Source: Sergeia podlipaevii
Taxonomy: Eukaryota; Euglenozoa; Kinetoplastea; Trypanosomatida; Trypanosomatidae
NCBI GenBank assembly: GCA_030849805.1
Contig: JASANZ010002103.1
Location: 1 to 45,748 of the forward strand
Length of the DNA stretch: 45,748 bases
Direction: 5' to 3'
The notes beneath the pieces are model-generated. The model ran no database searches, was not told where the DNA came from, and was given only the letters and a program-made list of their open reading frames with translations. The position numbers and the translations under genes were made by a program. Below, piece by piece: positions 19,170 to 28,624 of this stretch. Within the stretch, counting starts at the first letter, position 1, and the number at the start of each line of letters is the position of its first letter.

Positions 19170-20984
19170 CTACATTTCTGGAATAGCCTTGAATGTGTAA
19201 GCGCGTGACTTGCTCTTCTCAACCTGCACTGCAGCATTAATCACATCCGGCCAGCGCACCTCGCGGTCCGTACGACGCTGCATGAAGCGCAGCGGCTGGA
19301 ACCCAGCAAAGTTACCCGTTCGTGTGTAGTGGCTCTCATAGAACCACTTCACCGGTCGGGACTGCATACGGCGTTGCTTACGAAAATCCGCGTCGGGGGT
19401 GTCGGGGACGTGCTCCTGGTATTGCTCCTGTGAAGGTGTATTTTCAATACCCCACTCCATGTTTGGGGCCCAAAAGCGGAAGTCTGCCCACTCCTCCTTC
19501 CAGTACCACGCCCGCATCTCTGACATCTTCGCCGACCGTAGCGATCCATCGGGTTGTCTGATGACGAAGCGACGACGCTTCTCATTCGTGGGATCAAGCT
19601 CAAGCTTCTTCAACGGCTCGTGACCAACATTTACGCCAATTTCAGCGAACATCCAATTGTACTCCGACTTGTTTGCGTGCTCACGATGAGGGCCAGCCCA
19701 GGTCGGCATTTGGCTGTACTGTTGCACTGGCTCGCCCGTCTTGCCAATCATCTCGGGGAACATGCGACGGTACACGTCATAGTTGTCGCCCCAGTAATCT
19801 TCGTAGTCCTGCTCTGTCTGGAGAAAGCGGTAAGGGTCATCCATCTCCCACACATTGGCGTAGCTCGCCTCGCGACGATTGACAAGGTCACGGAAGAGGA
19901 ACTTATCGCTGTAGAAGGTGATCTTCTGCTCTGCAAAGCGAAGCTTGCCGTAGAAGAGGCCCTGCTTACGTGCCCTTACATCGCGAATCCACTCCAGCGC
20001 GAAAAGTCGCTTTGGCAGAGACCAGTCAGGCTCAACACAGGCGTCGTAGGAAGCCTTAAAGTGATGCCACACTAGGATCTTCCGCACTAGTGTAAAGTCT
20101 AGACCGTACATTTTCGCAAGACGCTCCGGCGGCCACCGCTCCGGTGCCTTACTCCAAAGAGCAAACAACTCAGGGCCTAGCTCGTCGCGGACCTTGTAGT
20201 CCTCATTAATCTCGTACCGCAGGCGCTTCGACATGTCAAAAAACTCCGGCGTCCCAAGAGAGGTCTGAAACCCAATGCGACGCTCGATCTGCTCCTTATT
20301 CTGTGGTGTGTTCTGCGTAAGCGCCTCCAGCCACATCAAGTCCACGTGCGTCATCACCGCGAGAAGAGGACGAATTTTTCGGTCAAAATGCTCACGCAAC
20401 CGCTGCATGCCCTCCTCATCTAGTGACTTGAACCATTCGTTCAAGAATTGGATGTAATCACTAAAAGAGCAAGGATGCCCAGCGCTGCGATCCCCAAACT
20501 CAAGTGTGCGCCAGCGCTCCTTTACAATGTTCTTGATGAGCACCTCATCATCCATTAGGTTTTCCTTGGACTTGTCCCACGACGGCGGGTTCTTGCGATT
20601 GCGATAAATAGCTATCTTTTCTGCGTTACTGCGGCTAGGCAGCTTCAGCAGCTCTACTGACAGTACATTCTGCAGGTACCACGCGCCGAACGGGTTGGCC
20701 CACCACGGGATGTCGTAGCGGCGATCTTTAAGAGATTGAGGCATGTCCATAAAGGGCTGTAGAGCCTCATCCATGTCCTCAGATCGTGCGCGGTTGAGCC
20801 ATAGATCCCACTGGGGGGCCTCAAAGGACTTCATCTCGCTCAGATCCTTGGTCCACACTTTTGGATCACGCCACTGAAGTGGCTTTGGTGGCTCCGTCAG
20901 CACGTGATGCTTCCATGCCTTGTGTTCGCGAGGGCCGCGCTTGTTAAAGGGATAGCGCCGACAGAAAAGATTGCGCTTCATCAT
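19170..20984 (-). CDS. Probable mitochondrial protein, possibly mitoribosomal (Bot1/mS45-like motif)
   Basis: 604 aa, Trp/Arg-rich. It begins MMKRNLFCRRYPFNKRGPRE, a basic, acid-free N-terminus that fits mitochondrial import. Near 280-305 it has a segment reading RWPPERLAKMYGLDFTLVRKIL, similar in form to the helix-turn-helix-like motif of the fungal Bot1/mS45 mitochondrial regulator family. There are no transmembrane segments, and it has many aromatic, positively charged patches as seen in kinetoplastid mitoribosome-specific proteins. A clear splice acceptor (AG at 21037-21036) precedes the start. That it is a conserved trypanosomatid mitochondrial protein is likely; a role in the mitoribosome is inference from composition and one motif. 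Confidence 0.6.
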   Translation of the reverse strand: MMKRNLFCRRYPFNKRGPREHKAWKHHVLTEPPKPLQWRDPKVWTKDLSEMKSFEAPQWDLWLNRARSEDMDEALQPFMDMPQSLKDRRYDIPWWANPFGAWYLQNVLSVELLKLPSRSNAEKIAIYRNRKNPPSWDKSKENLMDDEVLIKNIVKERWRTLEFGDRSAGHPCSFSDYIQFLNEWFKSLDEEGMQRLREHFDRKIRPLLAVMTHVDLMWLEALTQNTPQNKEQIERRIGFQTSLGTPEFFDMSKRLRYEINEDYKVRDELGPELFALWSKAPERWPPERLAKMYGLDFTLVRKILVWHHFKASYDACVEPDWSLPKRLFALEWIRDVRARKQGLFYGKLRFAEQKITFYSDKFLFRDLVNRREASYANVWEMDDPYRFLQTEQDYEDYWGDNYDVYRRMFPEMIGKTGEPVQQYSQMPTWAGPHREHANKSEYNWMFAEIGVNVGHEPLKKLELDPTNEKRRRFVIRQPDGSLRSAKMSEMRAWYWKEEWADFRFWAPNMEWGIENTPSQEQYQEHVPDTPDADFRKQRRMQSRPVKWFYESHYTRTGNFAGFQPLRFMQRRTDREVRWPDVINAAVQVEKSKSRAYTFKAIPEM

Positions 20985-21536
20985 TCGTGGGTGTCACACA
21001 CACGCTCACACACTGAAGAAGATGAGAAACAAATTCTAAACAGGCGGGGGGGAGAAAGAAAGAAAAAAAAAACAAGAGACGCTGAGGCACGAACACGCAC
21101 GCTTATATGACGCGCGTCTGCACAACTGTCAACTAATATGTGGATACCACGTCAAATCGTGAGCTCGGCGCTCGCTACTAGTTGATAAGCAAAAAAAAAT
21201 GGTTTTCGTCGCAAACCAATTTCTACACAACTACATACTATGAAGATACATCAATAAATGCGTTTTAAAAAAAAAAAACATTTAGAAGCGGAGAAAAAAG
21301 AAGAATGAAAAAAGACGGTATGCAATAACAGAAATGTGTGCATATAAATAGCAAAAGGCTTTCATTGGGTAGAAGATATACAAGCAAAACAACAACATTT
21401 ATGTCATTCACATTGCAAAAGAAATATAAAACGGCGTACCACGCGACACTAACAAGCGCACAAATATACCAAACCAAACAGAATAATTGAGTGAGGCTAC
21501 GTATAAGCATGTGAAGTGGATAATTTCATTCTAATT
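20985..21536. other. Spacer with a splice acceptor for the 604-aa protein
   Basis: No gene seen. On the minus strand a strong pyrimidine tract (T9, then CTTTC repeats and a C7 run, about 21043-21076) is followed by GTTTAG (AG at 21037-21036) and a 51-nt leader. The remainder is UNC50 3'UTR. Confidence 0.6.
21036..21076 (-). promoter_or_regulatory. Spliced-leader acceptor of the 604-aa protein gene
   Basis: Long mixed T/C tract directly upstream of TTTAG on the minus strand, 51 nt before the start codon. This is one of the best-formed trans-splicing signals in the window. Confidence 0.6.
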
Positions 21537-22274
21537 TCAGTACTTTGCGCTACGCAGTGTCTCTACTGTACAGTTGTAATCCGTGAAGAGGGTGACAATA
21601 ACGAAAAGACCCACAAAAAACGGAACGGGGTACATAAGTCTCTGTTGCTGAACAAGAAACGGCAGCTCCAGATACCCTAAAAAAACGTTGTATACGTACG
21701 TACTATAGCCCATCAAGTATATTAGATTAGCCAAAATCTGCGATTTAAACGAGTACTCGTGGCTGATCACAAGTAGCAGGACATACTGAAGCACCTGAGT
21801 CCACATGAAATACGTCAAATAGCCATTGCAATGAATATCAAAGGAATACTGCCATTCCACCTCACGCATCATGTCACCTGGCGGAGCGTTGCCCATCATG
21901 TACCGGTTCACAATCACCCACTCTATGGATGCAAAGGCAACGCCAGCGAGCAAATAGTTTATGATCACCTCATAAAGCACGTTATAAGTCGTGCTCACAA
22001 CACTACTGTTATACGCGAAGCTGTAGGCCATTACGGTCACCACGATAAAAAGTATCTGCAGAACCAAGAAAGCGGGATCATCGCGGTAGTAGTGGTCTTT
22101 CGTCATGCTTCGTGCCCTACTCATTTTACTTACAAGTGACGGCTTTACACACAACGAATACATCTGAGACAGTGCTGAATCAAAGTCCATCTGATAAGGA
22201 TGGAGCGCTCTGCGAGCAAAGGGTGGTAAGCTTGATACCCACCTGGAAGTGGTAGACACAATATCTGAAATCAT
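21537..22274 (-). CDS. UNC50: UNC-50 family membrane protein
   Basis: 245 aa, close to the family norm of about 250-260. The family hallmark YRDDPAFLVL is at 63-72, followed by five predicted membrane segments near 68-88, 100-123, 152-171, 179-200 and 213-231. The conserved EVEWQYSFDIHCN loop (138-150) and FLGYLELPFL (198-207) match UNC50/Gmh1. UNC50 proteins sit in the Golgi/ER membrane. They have been linked to Arf-GEF recruitment and, in animals, to acetylcholine-receptor traffic. Here a general Golgi trafficking role is the reasonable inference. The start at 22274 follows an AG at 22301-22300, giving a 25-nt leader. The N-terminal 60 residues are less conserved. Confidence 0.93.
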   Translation of the reverse strand: MISDIVSTTSRWVSSLPPFARRALHPYQMDFDSALSQMYSLCVKPSLVSKMSRARSMTKDHYYRDDPAFLVLQILFIVVTVMAYSFAYNSSVVSTTYNVLYEVIINYLLAGVAFASIEWVIVNRYMMGNAPPGDMMREVEWQYSFDIHCNGYLTYFMWTQVLQYVLLLVISHEYSFKSQILANLIYLMGYSTYVYNVFLGYLELPFLVQQQRLMYPVPFFVGLFVIVTLFTDYNCTVETLRSAKY

Positions 22275-23139
22275 CGTGTAAGAGTTGTTTCAGAAGGGCC
22301 TAGCAGCAGCGAACAGCAACAACAGCAATAATGGGTTAATGATAAACGAAAACTTCTTTGATACTTTGAAGAAAGTGGTAAATACACAGCCAAGGTGATG
22401 TTATGCCTAAATAGTGACGATGTGCGAGAACGTATCGATATTTTCTACCTGCGCGCGGTAAAATAAATTTTAAAAAAAGTTAGCAAAAATATATATACGA
22501 AAAGAGAGTAATAAAGAAGTAAATAACTTAAAGAAGAAACAGAGAAAGGAAAGGAAAGGAAAAAGACAAGCAAGTTCCAGGTCGCGATAGAAAATGCAAA
22601 GACATGAAGTTCAGAAGCTTAAAGTACGTAGTTATCAGTACTTTAAGAATTATTAAAAGAAAAGAAATTGTAACATGAAAAACGGAGCGTGCGTGCGCGC
22701 CATGGCAACTAAAATGAAAGCACCAAACTCCTTCTCTTTTGCTTTCACTCCTTCTCGACGTATATGCAATGTGCGCCGTTTCGATACATGGAGACGTCCA
22801 GAGACAATATCGCACTTTCCCTTCATAAACGAAAACACAGACCACAAGTAAGAAGGACAGAAGAAAGCAGAACAGGAGGCACACCTTCAGAGGCCCAAAT
22901 AGCAACGGCAACTACACAAAAACAAAGGTTACATAACATGTAAGAGCACGACAAAATGAATTAGGTATACATCGTTCTATCTATCTATATATATATATAT
23001 ATATATATAATAAAATCAGAGACACACACACAAAAGAAAAAGAAATCAGCATCAACCACCCAACCGCCTTTGATTTCATAAACATGAAACACATAGAGCA
23101 CATCACAAACGAGAAGAAGAAAAATGGACAGAGAAAACA
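22275..23139. other. Spacer between SHIPPO-repeat gene and UNC50
   Basis: No gene seen. It holds the UNC50 acceptor (AG at 22301-22300 after CTGTTG/CTGCTG repeats) and the 3'UTR of the SHIPPO gene, with a TA microsatellite near 22984-23010. Open frames near 22528-22911 are Phe/Leu-rich and unlikely to be coding. Confidence 0.55.
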
Positions 23140-24588
23140 TCAGTCCATCCACATGGTATCACCACCAATGGTGACATTGTGTGATTTGGTAAAAAATGTA
23201 CTCTCATAATTACATAAACCCCCGCCAAGCCCATTCTCCGTAGCAACCCTCTGCTTCAGCCGCACATCCCGTGGCCAGTTGGATCCACCAAATTGCCTAC
23301 TCTTGGCGCCACTGGGAGCCCCATAGTATCCAGGGCCAGGCACACCAGAGTTTACAGTGGCTGCTAACCGAGGGGCAGCACCAAACGTCGTAGGGGCTGT
23401 GCACTCTGGCTTTGGCCAGTCGTACCTCACGTCGTACACCCGCTCTGGAAGCGGCTTAGGCCCAAGAGTGGGATGAATCTCGCCACCATAAAACGGACGG
23501 CGCATCGCACCACCGGAGCGCAAACGCAGGTTCGGGTCTGTCTGTGAAAAGGTCCATTCATCGAACAACTCAGGACGCACGTGGATCGATGTCGGGCCAA
23601 AACGTTTCACTGTTGACATGAAGGGAGTTTCTGCACCAAAGTTGAGGTGCTTAGGCAAAAGTCGACCATCGTAGGTGCCTGGACCCGGGGTTACCTCAGC
23701 AGCACCAAAGCGATCAGAGAGAGATGCAAATGGTGCAGTGCCATTGCCATTTCCAATTTGAGGCTTCGCGCGACGTGGGGCCACATCGCCAGTGTATGCA
23801 CCAGGTCCAGGGGAATCATCGGTCTTGTTGGCAAACCGACTGGCGGAGGATCCAAAACCTGAAAACATCTCTGCGCCGCCTCTACCACGATTGTTCCCAA
23901 CGCCAGATGCTATGCTGTAACTCCCTGGTCCTGGGGTGTCCTTGGATGCCATATCAGTCCGAGCGGTATTTGTAGCAAACATAGAAGACGGTTTTGTGTC
24001 GTACAAAGAACGCGGACGTTCAGTGATGTTGTATGTACCTGGTCCAGGAACATCCGGGACAGGCGCGGCATTGCGGCCGCTATATTTAGCAAAGAATGCA
24101 GCTTTGGGGTTCTTCCTATCAGCAGCGTAATAGTTCGGTGAATAGTATCCCGGACTCGAGGCAGGATCGTTATCTAACCCACTTGTGTGGTTAAATCGTT
24201 CATTGCCAAAAGCAAATTGATGAGCGCGGGGAATTTTCTTCGTAGGCCAACGGCTAGCAATGTTGTATGTACCAGGGCCAGGAACATCTTCGTTGCGCGC
24301 AACAGGGAATCGGGAGACACCAGAGACAAATGGGCAAGCTGTAATGCCACGTCCTGCTTCGATAGTGGGCTCAGTATAGGCACCAGGACCTGGAACAGTA
24401 GGATCGTTTGTAGACAGTGGAGGCCTCTCGCTAGTTGTATTGAAAGGTGCGCGACTTTCATTTGCAAGAGCCCGATAATCGATATTGTACGAGCCAGGAC
24501 CAACATTAGGACCCGTGGCCGGCACCGCATAAGATCCACCAACCTTGCCACGAATAAGCGGAAGCTCCTCTACAACAGTAGTCGCCAT
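23140..24588 (-). CDS. SHIPPO / PG-rich repeat protein (ODF3/CIMAP-like)
   Basis: 482 aa. At least nine PG-rich repeats of the form PGPGxY are visible near residues 27, 65, 102, 144, 180, 218, 259, 300 and 416, each followed by small polar residues. Spacing is about 35-42 residues in the first 300 and wider after that. This is the sperm-tail PG-rich (SHIPPO) repeat family, found in ciliated and flagellated eukaryotes and associated with axonemal or other stable microtubules. The C-terminal 170 residues are less repetitive and include a Trp/Tyr-rich stretch at 380-392. The start at 24588 lies 8 nt after a splice acceptor with a long T tract. A flagellar or subpellicular microtubule role is inference from the family. 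Confidence 0.85.
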   Translation of the reverse strand: MATTVVEELPLIRGKVGGSYAVPATGPNVGPGSYNIDYRALANESRAPFNTTSERPPLSTNDPTVPGPGAYTEPTIEAGRGITACPFVSGVSRFPVARNEDVPGPGTYNIASRWPTKKIPRAHQFAFGNERFNHTSGLDNDPASSPGYYSPNYYAADRKNPKAAFFAKYSGRNAAPVPDVPGPGTYNITERPRSLYDTKPSSMFATNTARTDMASKDTPGPGSYSIASGVGNNRGRGGAEMFSGFGSSASRFANKTDDSPGPGAYTGDVAPRRAKPQIGNGNGTAPFASLSDRFGAAEVTPGPGTYDGRLLPKHLNFGAETPFMSTVKRFGPTSIHVRPELFDEWTFSQTDPNLRLRSGGAMRRPFYGGEIHPTLGPKPLPERVYDVRYDWPKPECTAPTTFGAAPRLAATVNSGVPGPGYYGAPSGAKSRQFGGSNWPRDVRLKQRVATENGLGGGLCNYESTFFTKSHNVTIGGDTMWMD

Positions 24589-24964
24589 CTCAAGAACTAA
24601 AAAAAAAAATTCTTCCTAGCTCACCTTGAAAAAAAAAAAAATCACACAAAAGAAACGAATAATGCCAGCAATAGTGTTCATTTCAACGCAAAAGAAGTAA
24701 ATGCGTTTTGTTTTTATTGCGGAGGGTAAAAATAAATATATATGATCGAGCAAGTGAAAAAAAAAAGTAGCGCTAGCTCGCAATTTATAGCCGTCGTATT
24801 AAAAATTGTATTTTCTTTTTGCATTAATTCTGTTCATGGCAGCAACATTATTAATAATCATAGTGGCACCGCAAAAAAAAAAAACACTCATTAAACCCTA
24901 TATTATCATATCAACCCTCCCAAGTAATAACAATAATAACAAAGAAATACTTCTATACTTTCAA
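24589..24964. other. Spacer between zinc-finger gene and SHIPPO gene
   Basis: Short AT-rich spacer. It holds the acceptor described at 24597-24645 and the 3'UTR of the zinc-finger protein. No gene is visible. Confidence 0.6.
24597..24645 (-). promoter_or_regulatory. Spliced-leader acceptor of the SHIPPO-repeat gene
   Basis: On the minus strand two T homopolymers (about 24629-24641 and 24599-24609) flank a GGTGAGCTAGG segment. The second runs directly into an AG at 24598-24597, leaving an 8-nt leader. Confidence 0.55.
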
Positions 24965-27400
24965 TCAAAAAATTGACCGAAGCACAACCCACAGAATAAT
25001 CAAACAAATAATCCACGCCCAAGTCGAGTACGAGGCCATCCAACGTGCGCTCCATGCATCAAAGGGGCGTGAAGCACAGCCTGGGCAAAGCACATGCTGA
25101 TCCTCCACGCTTGACGAAAAGGCAGCAGATCCCGAAGGAAGAACTTCACTGCAGGAGCTACACAAACGAATTCCTTTATCACCACCTCCCTTGACAAGGT
25201 GCAATTCTTGTCCATCTTTGTTCACAGGCAAAGCCCGACAGCATTTGCCATAAACAAGTTCGCAGAGAGTGCACTCCCATATAGCCTGTTCAGTTGAGTG
25301 ATTGCAGCACGAGTAACTTTGGGAATACAACAACCACATATTATGTCCTCTATCGCATTTTGGAATCCAGTTGGAATAATATGTTTCTCGCAGCTTTTCT
25401 ATCGCGGTATCAAAGGTGCGAGATACTTTCACAAGAGCAGGAATTTCGTTTCGAGAACTCATTTCCAACGACGGATGATGCCCTCCTGGAATTGTGCCAT
25501 TGTTCGTAGAAAGCAACATTTTGCGTGATACACGCGGTAAAGGCCGACGCCCACCTTTTAGAAACTTCTCCTTCTCTTCATTTGAGAGCAACGACACGGA
25601 ACTCGAACGTTCCAAACCAAATGAAACTGTGGAAGAAGAGGTGCTGACCATGGATGAACTGCTACCATTCTTCCACTTGTCAAAAAAATCAGTGCAGCCT
25701 GGAATTGCTCGCTCCAAAAATGAAAGGCACATGCGAAGGTTGGTTTCCACCACACCGGGTATTTCTGTAGATAATTTGCCTTCAATAAGTACAAAAACGT
25801 GAGCAGCTAATTCGCACGTCTCGTCACCATACAAATCGACAACACGCATTCCCCTCTCACTTACCCAATTAAGAGCACAATGCTGAAAAATCGCGCCAAC
25901 AACATTTGTGTTTATCATCGAAGATTGATTCAAGTTATTAATGCTTTTAAACAGATTATTGACCGGCCCGTGACACAGCGTTTCCAAGCATTTAGCAAGC
26001 AAATGGGAACCAATAGAATCAACTGAATTCAAAAAAGAACTATTTACAACCATGTTAAGAACATCAACTGTCAAAAAAGTAAATGCCTCAAAATGTTGGA
26101 TAACATACGTATCGTCTAAATCTACAGGGCTGCGGCTAAATGGATTCAGCGTTGTTAGCCATAAGTCTAAGCAACTATTGAAATGAACGCTGCGGCAATG
26201 CGGAAACCCATCAAGTGAAAGAAAGCACTCTCTCATCGTAATTAGACAATTTCTGTAGAAGCTACGTGTGATGTCCATAACATCACAAGACGCCCTCGCA
26301 AGTGTGTCGGCAGAAAAATCAGGAGAAATCATTTCTCGTGAGACTTGCTGTAACGCCGCGCGTTGAACTTCGCTGCGTTGGTGAAGACAAATGAAAAGCT
26401 GCGAGAGAAACGGCACAGAAGCAACCAATTGTGCAAGAATTGTAGCATCGTAACATGAGCGTCGGTCGTACTCATGACCTGGCTGCTGAATTGTCTTATG
26501 TGGGAGCACGGTAGAAACTGTTAGCAGAAGAGATGCGATCACATCGTTTGTTGTCCACACCATATCGACCAGATATTGTCGTTCAAAAAGACGCTGCTGT
26601 AAAGACGGAGTAACGTAGTACTGAATATATGCGGTGATAATTTGCGAGTAAAACGGAAACTCAATAGGCGGTCTATTCACAACATAGCTAAGAACGTTAT
26701 CTCCAACGCAACGGGCCCACCCAAACACGGTTCGTGGTTTACGGTGTGACAAGAACCTTTGAGCATTCTGCTCTGCGTTGGAGACAACATAAAAGAAAAG
26801 ACGCCAGATAAAATACGCGAGAGGAGAGCACCGCATCGACGTCATAATTTTCCTACGTGAATATTCTCTGCGTGTCACCAAAGGTGGACTCCAAAAAGGA
26901 ACAAATAAAAATGCAGGACATCGTGAACGAGGGAAAGTATAGAGATCCTCCTCGGCGGCCTCACCAAGAAGCTTGAAAGAATGGGCGTAGACGTCTGATA
27001 ACGGTAAGTCAATGCTGTAGCGGGTTACTGCCTCCAACTCTTCTTCCATATCCTCACTTTTCCAACCATCCCTCAGCTTCCTTGCAAATGTCGGAGAAGG
27101 CATCGAAAACGCCTCTAACAAAGTAATGAACGGTGTTGCCGGGGCAATTAATTCAAACAGCGCAGCGGCAACACGCCCGTTTGGGGCAAAATTCGACACA
27201 TCCATCCACGAAAGAGGATCCACATTATCGTAATATGACCCAAAAATTCGATCGCATAATCTAACAAAACTTTCTCCTCCAAAGAAGCTATCTAAATAGG
27301 TTTTTGTTTCTGGATGAAGCGATTGAGCAGGATAGTCGACCTTCTTGAAAAATTCAGCGACGCTTCGAATGTCGCGGACAACCTCTCTATCTAAATTCAT
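24965..27400 (-). CDS. Tail-anchored zinc-finger protein, possible SMPD4-like family member
   Basis: 811 aa. The start at 27400 is chosen because the hydrophobic upstream open frame is simply the translated pyrimidine tract of the splice signal. The long N-terminal region (1-600) is alpha-helical in character and has short resemblances to SMPD4 (neutral sphingomyelinase 3), such as CxDLWLTTLNPF and SPLAYFIWRLFFYVV. A Ser-rich linker follows at about 590-620. From residue 682 a Cys/His-rich module reads CxxGHxM...YSCC...WECTLC...CC, like C1/ZZ-type treble-clef fingers. CSSC and CPGC pairs follow near 747-775. The last 18 residues (WAWIICLIILWVVLRSIF) are a C-terminal membrane anchor, suggesting insertion into the ER or another endomembrane. 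Codon use is more AT-rich than in PRP8 or CCT7. The zinc module and tail anchor are seen directly; SMPD4 kinship is a guess. Confidence 0.6.
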   Translation of the reverse strand: MNLDREVVRDIRSVAEFFKKVDYPAQSLHPETKTYLDSFFGGESFVRLCDRIFGSYYDNVDPLSWMDVSNFAPNGRVAAALFELIAPATPFITLLEAFSMPSPTFARKLRDGWKSEDMEEELEAVTRYSIDLPLSDVYAHSFKLLGEAAEEDLYTFPRSRCPAFLFVPFWSPPLVTRREYSRRKIMTSMRCSPLAYFIWRLFFYVVSNAEQNAQRFLSHRKPRTVFGWARCVGDNVLSYVVNRPPIEFPFYSQIITAYIQYYVTPSLQQRLFERQYLVDMVWTTNDVIASLLLTVSTVLPHKTIQQPGHEYDRRSCYDATILAQLVASVPFLSQLFICLHQRSEVQRAALQQVSREMISPDFSADTLARASCDVMDITRSFYRNCLITMRECFLSLDGFPHCRSVHFNSCLDLWLTTLNPFSRSPVDLDDTYVIQHFEAFTFLTVDVLNMVVNSSFLNSVDSIGSHLLAKCLETLCHGPVNNLFKSINNLNQSSMINTNVVGAIFQHCALNWVSERGMRVVDLYGDETCELAAHVFVLIEGKLSTEIPGVVETNLRMCLSFLERAIPGCTDFFDKWKNGSSSSMVSTSSSTVSFGLERSSSVSLLSNEEKEKFLKGGRRPLPRVSRKMLLSTNNGTIPGGHHPSLEMSSRNEIPALVKVSRTFDTAIEKLRETYYSNWIPKCDRGHNMWLLYSQSYSCCNHSTEQAIWECTLCELVYGKCCRALPVNKDGQELHLVKGGGDKGIRLCSSCSEVLPSGSAAFSSSVEDQHVLCPGCASRPFDAWSARWMASYSTWAWIICLIILWVVLRSIF

Positions 27401-27401
27401 T

Positions 27402-27427
27402 CTTGCTTTCGATGTAAAAAAAAAAAG
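27402..27427 (-). promoter_or_regulatory. Spliced-leader acceptor of the zinc-finger gene
   Basis: Minus-strand TTCTTC followed by an 11-T run, then ACATCGAAAG and CAAG directly before the ATG at 27400. AG dinucleotides at 27407-27406 and 27403-27402 would give leaders of only 5 or 1 nt; a distal upstream acceptor is the alternative. Confidence 0.4.
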
Positions 27428-27939
27428 AAGAATTTCGTTGATTGTTAGTGCTAAAAAAAGCAAAAACAAACAGAACTTCAATATTAGTACCAAACTTGAT
27501 TAGAAAATTTAAAAAATGGAGATATAAAAAGTGCATATTCAATAAACCGAAGCAATTATTTTTTGTAAAGAAAACATTTTCTTTTCTTATGGAATGCGCT
27601 TAGTACACTGCCAGTTAGGCTATTTGCTTTGCCTGCAGTGGTACAAAAACCAACAGAACATACAATTTACGACATGCGCACTGCTACCTCATCTCAAGAA
27701 AAAGGCCGCCTCTTTTTGTGGCTATATTGTTCTCCTCCCCCCCCCTCCTCCCCGCGCGAGTTTTCCCAACAGCCCCCTCTTGAATACCAGCCCACGCTAA
27801 AGTGACAGCGGGTCGTGACAAGTGCTCCGGCGGGGTATTAGCTGCGTATGTCGACTTTTTCCCTTCCCTTTTTGCTTTTACAGTTTGTACACGGGGAATG
27901 TTGTCGTTCCCAGATTGCATTAGATTTGTGGAACATGTT

Positions 27940-27998
27940 TCTTTATCGTTCTTTTTTGTTTCGTTTTTTTTTGTTTTCATTGCTTGTTTTAAATGTAG
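27940..27998 (+). promoter_or_regulatory. Spliced-leader acceptor of the DJ-1/PfpI gene
   Basis: Long T-rich tract from about 27940 to 27990 followed by AAATGTAG, with the AG at 27997-27998. The leader would be 50 nt. This supports the ATG at 28049 over the upstream hydrophobic open frame. Confidence 0.6.
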
Positions 27999-28048
27999 AT
28001 TTCACTTTCATTTGTACAAACCGCGAATTTACAAATAATATAATTAAA

Positions 28049-28624
28049 ATGAAGAAGATTCTTATGCTTGCCGGCGACTTTGTCGAGGACTACGAAGTCA
28101 TGGTCCCATTTCAGGCGCTTCTTTCTGTCGGTTTCGAGGTTGACGTGATTTGCCCTGGGAAGAAGGCAGGTGAAAAGATCGCAACTGCCATTCACGACTT
28201 TACTGAATATCAGACTTACATTGAGCTTCGTGGGCACAACTTTGTGATCAATAAGTCCTTTGACGAAGTCAATGTTGGCGACTACACTGGTCTATATATC
28301 ACTGGTGGAAGGGCACCTGAGTACATTCGCCTTAACCAGAATGTTCTCAAGTTTACAAAGCACTTTTTCAATAAGCAGCTTCCTGTAGCTGCTATTTGTC
28401 ACGGCATTCAGGTTTTGTGCGCTGCCGATGTTCTTAAAGGCCGTAATCTTACTTGCTACCCAGCTATTTCCCCAGATGTGGCTGTGGTTGGGGGAACGTA
28501 TAAGGAAGTGGATGTGGCTGATATTGTCGTGGATAAAAATCTTGTCACTTCCCCAGCGTGGCCTGGCCATCCCGCGCTTCTCCGTCAATTTTATCAGATG
28601 CTCGGTTTGAAGCTAGCCTTCTAG
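28049..28624 (+). CDS. DJ-1/PfpI (ThiJ) family protein
   Basis: 191 aa, the single-domain size of the family. It starts MKKILMLAGDFVEDYE, with the Glu of the active-site region near residue 13-16, and has the nucleophile elbow AAICHGIQ with Cys117 followed by His118. The CHG arrangement is that of PfpI/YhbO-type members rather than human DJ-1, which has CAG. GLYITGGRAPEYIR (81-94) and TSPAWPGHPALLRQF (167-181) are further family segments. Activities reported in the family include glyoxalase, protein/nucleotide deglycase, chaperone and peptidase; which one applies cannot be read from sequence. Cytosolic, as no targeting signal is seen. It is the first gene of the right array. Confidence 0.9.
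   Translation: MKKILMLAGDFVEDYEVMVPFQALLSVGFEVDVICPGKKAGEKIATAIHDFTEYQTYIELRGHNFVINKSFDEVNVGDYTGLYITGGRAPEYIRLNQNVLKFTKHFFNKQLPVAAICHGIQVLCAADVLKGRNLTCYPAISPDVAVVGGTYKEVDVADIVVDKNLVTSPAWPGHPALLRQFYQMLGLKLAF

Larger units (their letters stand above)
27401..28048. promoter_or_regulatory. Divergent strand-switch region, putative Pol II transcription start region
   Basis: The genes switch from minus strand (left) to plus strand (right) here, so both arrays are transcribed outwards. In trypanosomatids such regions are established Pol II start regions, marked by histone variants and acetylation rather than by TATA boxes. The sequence is AT-rich with a C-rich island (about 27732-27845), including a 9-C run at 27737-27745. 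No open frame here is convincing. The plus-side end holds the DJ-1 gene acceptor. Confidence 0.75.

Noticed and set aside
27401..27493. Extra N-terminal hydrophobic segment for the zinc-finger protein
   Set aside because: It is the translation of the polypyrimidine splice tract. The ATG at 27400 lies directly after the acceptor, so this is not a signal peptide.
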